In this document: one piece after another, positions 32,471 through 36,019 of the stretch
How the letters are laid out: every line of letters begins with the position of its first letter
How positions within the stretch are numbered: the stretch's first letter is position 1
Assembly: GCA_029257695.1 (NCBI GenBank)
Contig: JARIAU010000061.1
Location: 1-36,019, forward strand
Direction: 5' to 3'
DNA length: 36,019 nucleotides
Source of the DNA: Oscillospiraceae bacterium
Lineage (GTDB): Bacteria > Bacillota > Clostridia > Oscillospirales > Oscillospiraceae
Made by a program: the position numbers and the translations under genes
The notes under the pieces: generated by a model
What the model saw: the letters and a program-made list of their open reading frames with translations, nothing else
What the model was told of the DNA's origin: nothing
Database searches by the model: none

Positions 32471-32838
32471 TATCGGGTTCGATTGTTCCGCAGCATCCGC
32501 AGCACACACTCCAGCACACCCAGTGCGATCTTTTTTCCGGCGGCATTTCTCAATCGGAGGAACTCCACCGCCTGCTCCATGCTCACCTGTTGAATCACAG
32601 CACCATCTTCCGCCGACTGCTCCGTAATGCACTCCGAAAGCTCCCTATCCTTCATTAAGTAGTCGGTGGTGACCCCAAACAGCTGAGCGATTTTCAGCAT
32701 CCGACCCAAGTCCGGTGTGGAGAGTGCCCCCTCCCACTTCGAAATGGTCTGACGGCTCACTTCCAGCTTCTCCGCCAGTTCCTCCTGCGACCATCCGTTC
32801 TTCTTTCTCAGGTCAATCAGCTTATCTGCAAAAATCAT
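32470..32838 (-). CDS. XRE-family transcriptional regulator, apparently shortened
   Basis: This 122-residue protein has an N-terminal helix-turn-helix (LRKKNGWSQEELAEKLEVS, RQTISKWEGALSTPDL, about residues 10-45), the usual XRE domain. Then come FGVTTDYLMKD and a linker to EFLRLRNAAGKKIALGVLE, which resembles the start of a C-terminal membrane region found in many longer clostridial homologues. Here it stops after ~20 more residues, so the C-terminal part seems lost. AAAGGAGAG precedes the ATG at 32838. Target genes are unknown; the upstream frame to 32988 is not used. Confidence 0.82.
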   Translation of the reverse strand: MIFADKLIDLRKKNGWSQEELAEKLEVSRQTISKWEGALSTPDLGRMLKIAQLFGVTTDYLMKDRELSECITEQSAEDGAVIQQVSMEQAVEFLRLRNAAGKKIALGVLECVLRMLRNNRTR

Positions 32839-33005
32839 CCTTCTCTCTCCTTTGCCCCGAAACAGGGGTGGTTTCTGCCTCCAGTCTAGCGGTTTCAAGA
32901 CATTCCGTACAGCAACTTGGGTTGACATTTTTGCTTTTATAGGTTTACATCTGATGCTACTCCCCAAATTCATGGAGCTTTGGCGCACTTTGTCGGCATA
33001 AATGC

Positions 33006-33040
33006 AACAGCGGCAGAGGAAATTTTCCTCTGCCGCTGTT
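33006..33040. repeat. Repeated hairpin, copy 1 (terminator of lipoprotein gene)
   Basis: Perfect 17-nt arms AACAGCGGCAGAGGAAA (33006-33022) and complement (33024-33040). The core CAGCGGCAGAGGA...TCCTCTGCCGCTG recurs at 34103-34132. It lies just past the stop of the minus-strand lipoprotein gene. Confidence 0.85.
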
Positions 33041-33058
33041 TATCGCAAGATTCTGTTA

Positions 33059-33658
33059 TTAAAAGCCTTTGCGCCCCCAATAGTCATCCAATTTTTCATT
33101 TATCTTTCTTTCGTCAAAATAATCATGGGCAACAAATGATAAAAGAGGACTCCCTACATCCAAATTCGGTTTTGTAGCTCCCAAATTATAATACTCTCCC
33201 TTTTTTCCACCGAAACCCATCAGGAGGTCTTTTGCTCGATCATAAGTCCGTGCAGTTTCTTCATAATTTCTGAGTACCTCTCCCATTTCATTTTCTTTTA
33301 AGCAGATCACATAATAATTTGATACCGTTCCACCAGTCAGATTTTCTCCTTGTAATCTGACGAGCACAATATCCGAGCATTGAATCGATGACCCTTCTTC
33401 TGCCAATTTGCTTCCTTCGCTATAAGCGACTACATCCAAAAGTTTTATAGCTGCTGGATTATGAAAACTATTGGATATATTGATGAGATTTTCATACAAC
33501 AATTCTTCAAATTCATTCAAAGAAGCATTTGTTTCTTGCTTCTGTTCTTCCCTTGATGACAATTCCGTCATAGCACAACCCGTAAGCAATGACAGCAACA
33601 AAGTTAATACAAGCATTGCCGGTAAAATTGTTTGTGCTAAATGGTGTCTGGTTTTCAT
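33059..33658 (-). CDS. Putative lipoprotein of unknown function
   Basis: This 199-residue protein has a lipoprotein signal (lipobox LLTGC, Cys 28), so it is probably anchored outside the cell membrane. The rest is mixed alpha/beta with no recognised domain. It includes a repeated-acidic start, IQCSDIVLVRLQGENLTGG, YYVICLKENEMG and MGFGGKKGEYYNLGA. The ATG at 33658 follows AAAGGAGGG. A consensus promoter with a regulator-like palindrome in its spacer lies upstream, and an XRE gene is divergent, so it is probably under that regulator. Base composition is AT-rich. Confidence 0.8.
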   Translation of the reverse strand: MKTRHHLAQTILPAMLVLTLLLSLLTGCAMTELSSREEQKQETNASLNEFEELLYENLINISNSFHNPAAIKLLDVVAYSEGSKLAEEGSSIQCSDIVLVRLQGENLTGGTVSNYYVICLKENEMGEVLRNYEETARTYDRAKDLLMGFGGKKGEYYNLGATKPNLDVGSPLLSFVAHDYFDERKINEKLDDYWGRKGF

Positions 33659-33779
33659 GAAAACCCTCCTTTGTTTCTCTTTATTTGATTTTGGATAAAC
33701 TATAGTTTCAGTAAGAGCATCATCTTTCAGATGTTTCTTTCGCACCCATTGGCACCCTCGTTATATTCCTTTTTTCTTC

Positions 33780-33808
33780 ATGATAAAACAAATTGTTTTA
33801 TATGTCAA
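33780..33808 (-). promoter_or_regulatory. Promoter of the lipoprotein gene
   Basis: On the - strand TTGACA (33803-33808), 17 bp, TATCAT (33780-33785). The spacer is almost filled by the palindrome at 33783-33801. Confidence 0.8.
33783..33801. promoter_or_regulatory. Operator-like 19-bp palindrome in the divergent XRE/lipoprotein control region
   Basis: ATAAAACAA / A / TTGTTTTAT, perfect arms. A third half-site TTGTTTTA lies at 33818-33825, just upstream of a -10-like TATGAT (33829-33834) for the + strand XRE gene. This fits dimer binding by an XRE repressor. Confidence 0.6.
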
Positions 33809-33868
33809 TATAACATTTTGTTTTACTATATGATACCTGTGTAATTTTACAAAAAGGAGATTCACAGT

Positions 33869-34099
33869 ATGTACCGTAGAATTCGGGAGTTAAGGGAGGA
33901 CAGAGATTTATACCAAAAAGAGCTTGCTGAGCAGCTGAATTGCTCTCAAGTCTGCTATTCCAATTACGAAATCGGAAAACGAGATATTCCAACCGAAGTG
34001 TTAATTAAATTGGCTGATTTTCACCATACAAGTGTCGATTATATTTTGGGGCGAACAGATGTAAAGCAGCCTTATCCAGCGGTAACGAAACAAAAATAA
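33869..34099 (+). CDS. Small XRE-family transcriptional regulator
   Basis: This 76-residue single-domain HTH protein has LREDRDLYQKELAEQL (first helices), CSQVCYSNYEIGKRDIP (recognition helix and the following turn) and LADFHHTSVDYILGRTD, a standard XRE ending. AAAAAGGAG lies upstream of the ATG. It is divergent from the lipoprotein gene, with a palindrome between them, so it probably represses both. It terminates in the second copy of the repeated hairpin. Such short XRE regulators are common in mobile or phage-like modules. Confidence 0.88.
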   Translation: MYRRIRELREDRDLYQKELAEQLNCSQVCYSNYEIGKRDIPTEVLIKLADFHHTSVDYILGRTDVKQPYPAVTKQK

Positions 34100-34100
34100 T

Positions 34101-34140
34101 AGCAGCGGCAGAGGAACTGTCCTCTGCCGCTGTTTCTGCT
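34101..34140 (+). repeat. Repeated hairpin, copy 2 (terminator of small XRE gene)
   Basis: A 13-bp perfect stem CAGCGGCAGAGGA (34103-34115) / TCCTCTGCCGCTG (34120-34132), loop ACTG-type, followed by TTTCTGCTTTG. Same core as copy 1 at 33008-33038. Confidence 0.85.
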
Positions 34141-34193
34141 TTGTCCCAAGCTCATTTACTCTCATCATAGACCCATCCCAAAGGAGATTCCCG

Positions 34194-34712
34194 TCACAGC
34201 ATAAGCCTTTTCCACGTTCTGATTTTTGTGCGGAAGGTCTTGAACGGTGCCACTGTGTTGACATGGATAAATTTAGAAACAGGCCAGACCGCAGATTTAG
34301 TGGCACCATCCGCCCACCTGCGTCTGTGCGGAAGGAAGAGGTCCTCCTCCTGCATCGTGTCGATCATTTCATAGATCTCCCGGACATTCGTGTCCAGCCT
34401 TGCTCTGAGTTCCCGGAGCGACAATCCGGCATAGGTGTCCGTAAACCACTGATACAACGCTCCAAGCTGATTCCATCGAAACTGATCCGAAGGCGTGGTT
34501 ACTTCCAGACCTTTTCTCTCCTCCTGTTCCCACCGGAGCAACAGGGTCGTCCAGCCAACCTGATACGCCAGATTCTCGGCCGGAGTCCGATCCACCCCTT
34601 CTGCTCGGAGATCCTTCTGCTCTTCCGAAATAGCGTCAAACTCCGCTATAAACTTGGCATAAGTTTTCTCGATTTCGTCTTTGAGCATGTTCTTGTTTGC
34701 ATATTCTTTCAT
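34194..34712 (-). CDS. ClbS/DfsB-family four-helix-bundle protein (DUF1706)
   Basis: This 172-residue protein belongs to the family that includes ClbS, the colibactin resistance protein. Marks are the N-terminal KDEIEKTYAKFIAEF helix, RTPAENLAYQVGWTTLLLRW, TPSDQFRWNQLGALYQWFTD, and the C-terminal KFIHVNTVAPFKTFRTKIR. Most members outside colibactin producers have no known substrate. The ATG at 34712 has GAGGGA upstream. An extended -10 sequence TGCTACACT lies further up. A role in coping with a DNA-damaging or electrophilic metabolite is only a family-based guess. Confidence 0.87.
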   Translation of the reverse strand: MKEYANKNMLKDEIEKTYAKFIAEFDAISEEQKDLRAEGVDRTPAENLAYQVGWTTLLLRWEQEERKGLEVTTPSDQFRWNQLGALYQWFTDTYAGLSLRELRARLDTNVREIYEMIDTMQEEDLFLPHRRRWADGATKSAVWPVSKFIHVNTVAPFKTFRTKIRTWKRLML

Positions 34713-34890
34713 GGATTCCCTCACTATGATTCCATAACAATACATTCCAGTGTAGCATGTCCCGTTTTGTTCAGACATATGACAGCAACAGGTCTGCCTG
34801 CTCGCAGCGACAACAGTCCTTCCCTTGCTGTTGCATTTTATCCCCATGTTTCATGGAAAATATAAAAAAACAGAAGGACTTTGCAGCCTG

Positions 34891-35508
34891 CTACCGCTTC
34901 TGATCCGGTTCTTTTACACAGATTTCGAAATCGCACAACTCACCGCCATTCCCCATATATTGTGTGCGATTCCAACACAGATTCGGATGCAGATCTTTGT
35001 TTTTTATATCGTCTGTATGGCAAAAACACTGCGTGAGTTCAGGGCATCCATAGGTTCGACAGGTATCCAAAAACAGGCATTTCCTCATATCAAACTTACA
35101 GCAGGTTTGTTCGGTCTGGTAAAAATCTGCTTCAAACCCGGCTTTCGTCCCAAACTGCCGTTTTGCAACCCACCGAAACATCGCCGGATAGCGTTTATAA
35201 AGTCCTAAAATACCTAATATCTTTTTCATCCATCTTGCACTTTTTTCAGCCTGCTTTCTCCAGCTTTCATCCAGGAAGGTCAATGCATCCGGTTGTGAAA
35301 TCCCATTCTTTTGCAGCGCTTCATAGTAACTGATACAAGGGAAAATAGCCGTTGTGTAATGCACCTTCTTTTCTTTGCATGCACACTCATTTTCCCGACA
35401 CAATTCCATCCAGCGCAGTTCCGCATCAGCGATCACTTTTTCAGACATCGGCTTTCCCCACTGCGCTTTCACAAAAGTCGCAAGCGCAGCCATGGTCTTG
35501 TTTTTCAT
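34891..35508 (-). CDS. L-2-amino-thiazoline-4-carboxylate hydrolase-like protein
   Basis: This 205-residue protein is of the family named for ATC hydrolase, which opens 2-amino-thiazoline-4-carboxylate on the way to cysteine in some bacteria. Typical features are the N-terminal helical region, AIFPCISYYEALQKNGISQPDA, and a Cys-rich C-terminus with CLFLDTCRTYGCPELTQCFC and DLHPNLCWNRTQYMGNGGE. Many homologues in gut Clostridia share this Cys pattern without proven activity. The ATG at 35508 follows GAGGAGAAG; the longer frame to 35718 is not used. Confidence 0.8.
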   Translation of the reverse strand: MKNKTMAALATFVKAQWGKPMSEKVIADAELRWMELCRENECACKEKKVHYTTAIFPCISYYEALQKNGISQPDALTFLDESWRKQAEKSARWMKKILGILGLYKRYPAMFRWVAKRQFGTKAGFEADFYQTEQTCCKFDMRKCLFLDTCRTYGCPELTQCFCHTDDIKNKDLHPNLCWNRTQYMGNGGELCDFEICVKEPDQKR

Positions 35509-35739
35509 CTTATCTTCTCCTCTTCTGACAAACACAATCGCACACCGCATACACAGGCAGCGCAAATCCGCTCCCACCCCGCTGCCAGCATCGGTTCCAT
35601 AAAAATACCATAATACCACAGTCTCTTGAAGGGTCGCACACCGTTCTCCTCGCTCTCCATCTTCCCATCCTGAAGCGTGGGGAGGCCGCTCACGAGTGAT
35701 TGCGATGAGGGGCAGCACTTTTCTCTATCGCAGCTCTAT

Positions 35740-36019
35740 TTATGGCATGATCTCTCCCTCTTTTACTTCGTAAACAATATTCCCTGTATAGTAAAGAGAA
35801 ATGGTCATATCTATGAGTTTGTTTTTCTTCGGCAAAGACAGGTATCCTTGATAAACCACAGTATGATATCCATATGTTTCATCCACAATCTCAAGCGAGA
35901 AATTCTCGTAGTTTTTCAAGAAGTATGCAAGTTCCATCCGTTCCCCCTGGAATGTTCCATACGCACCATTCTCACTTAAAAAATGGACATCAGAAAAATC
36001 CATATCCACATCTTCAATC
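35740..36019 (-). CDS. Partial hypothetical protein (5' end outside window)
   Basis: The frame is open to the right edge, with at least 93 codons. The C-terminal part reads SENGAYGTFQGERMELAYFL, then a stretch with NFSLEIVDETYGYHTVVY and KLIDMTISLYYTGNIVYEVK, mixed beta-rich with several Tyr. No domain was recognised. No signal peptide can be judged because the start is missing. It lies 231 bp from the ATC-hydrolase-like gene on the same strand. Confidence 0.6.
   Translation of the reverse strand, partial: IEDVDMDFSDVHFLSENGAYGTFQGERMELAYFLKNYENFSLEIVDETYGYHTVVYQGYLSLPKKNKLIDMTISLYYTGNIVYEVKEGEIMP

Overview
The window looks like a chromosomal segment from a gut-type member of the Clostridia, probably order Oscillospirales. 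The grounds are GC-rich Firmicutes codon use, strong AGGAGG ribosome sites, GTG and TTG starts, a pgk-tpiA-gpmI cluster, a GGGtGRT gene pair and an ATC-hydrolase-like protein. The placement is inferred from gene content and style; no 16S or other marker was seen.

Layout. 1-9.1 kb is a housekeeping block on the + strand: the end of a DEAD-box helicase with a very long basic tail, lspA, an RluD-type pseudouridine synthase, trmL, the glycolytic genes pgk, tpiA and gpmI, and the uncharacterised pair of an Fe-S-scaffold-like protein and a GGGtGRT protein. 9.3-10.6 kb has a GNAT acetyltransferase (-) and a histidine phosphatase (+). 10.7-16.2 kb is a polyamine uptake operon, potA-potB-potC with two tandem potD lipoprotein genes. 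It is preceded by a ~355-nt untranslated, hairpin-rich leader with a consensus promoter and an intrinsic terminator just before potA.

16.2-26.95 kb is the most striking region. A complete autoinducer-2 (AI-2) uptake and processing locus occupies it: lsrA-C-D-B-F plus an AEC-family transporter on the - strand, divergent from lsrR-lsrK-cupin on the + strand. It is bounded by a 58-bp direct repeat (57/58 identical). The repeat consists of the last codons of potD2 plus half of a terminator hairpin, so the block looks like an insertion that split the pot operon's terminator. No integrase was found inside. No lsrG is present, and the cupin sits where an LsrG-like function might be expected.

26.97-32.5 kb holds a ribbon-helix-helix (RHH)/SPFH two-gene operon with a dyad over its promoter, a TrmH-type RNA methyltransferase, an NADP-type secondary alcohol dehydrogenase, a 717-bp gene-poor gap, a MATE efflux pump and a short XRE regulator. 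33-36 kb is AT-richer accessory DNA. It has a divergent lipoprotein/XRE-regulator module whose two outer ends carry near-identical terminator hairpins, then a ClbS/DfsB-family protein, an ATC-hydrolase-like protein and a partial unknown gene. No tRNA, rRNA, CRISPR array, insertion sequence or transposase was seen.
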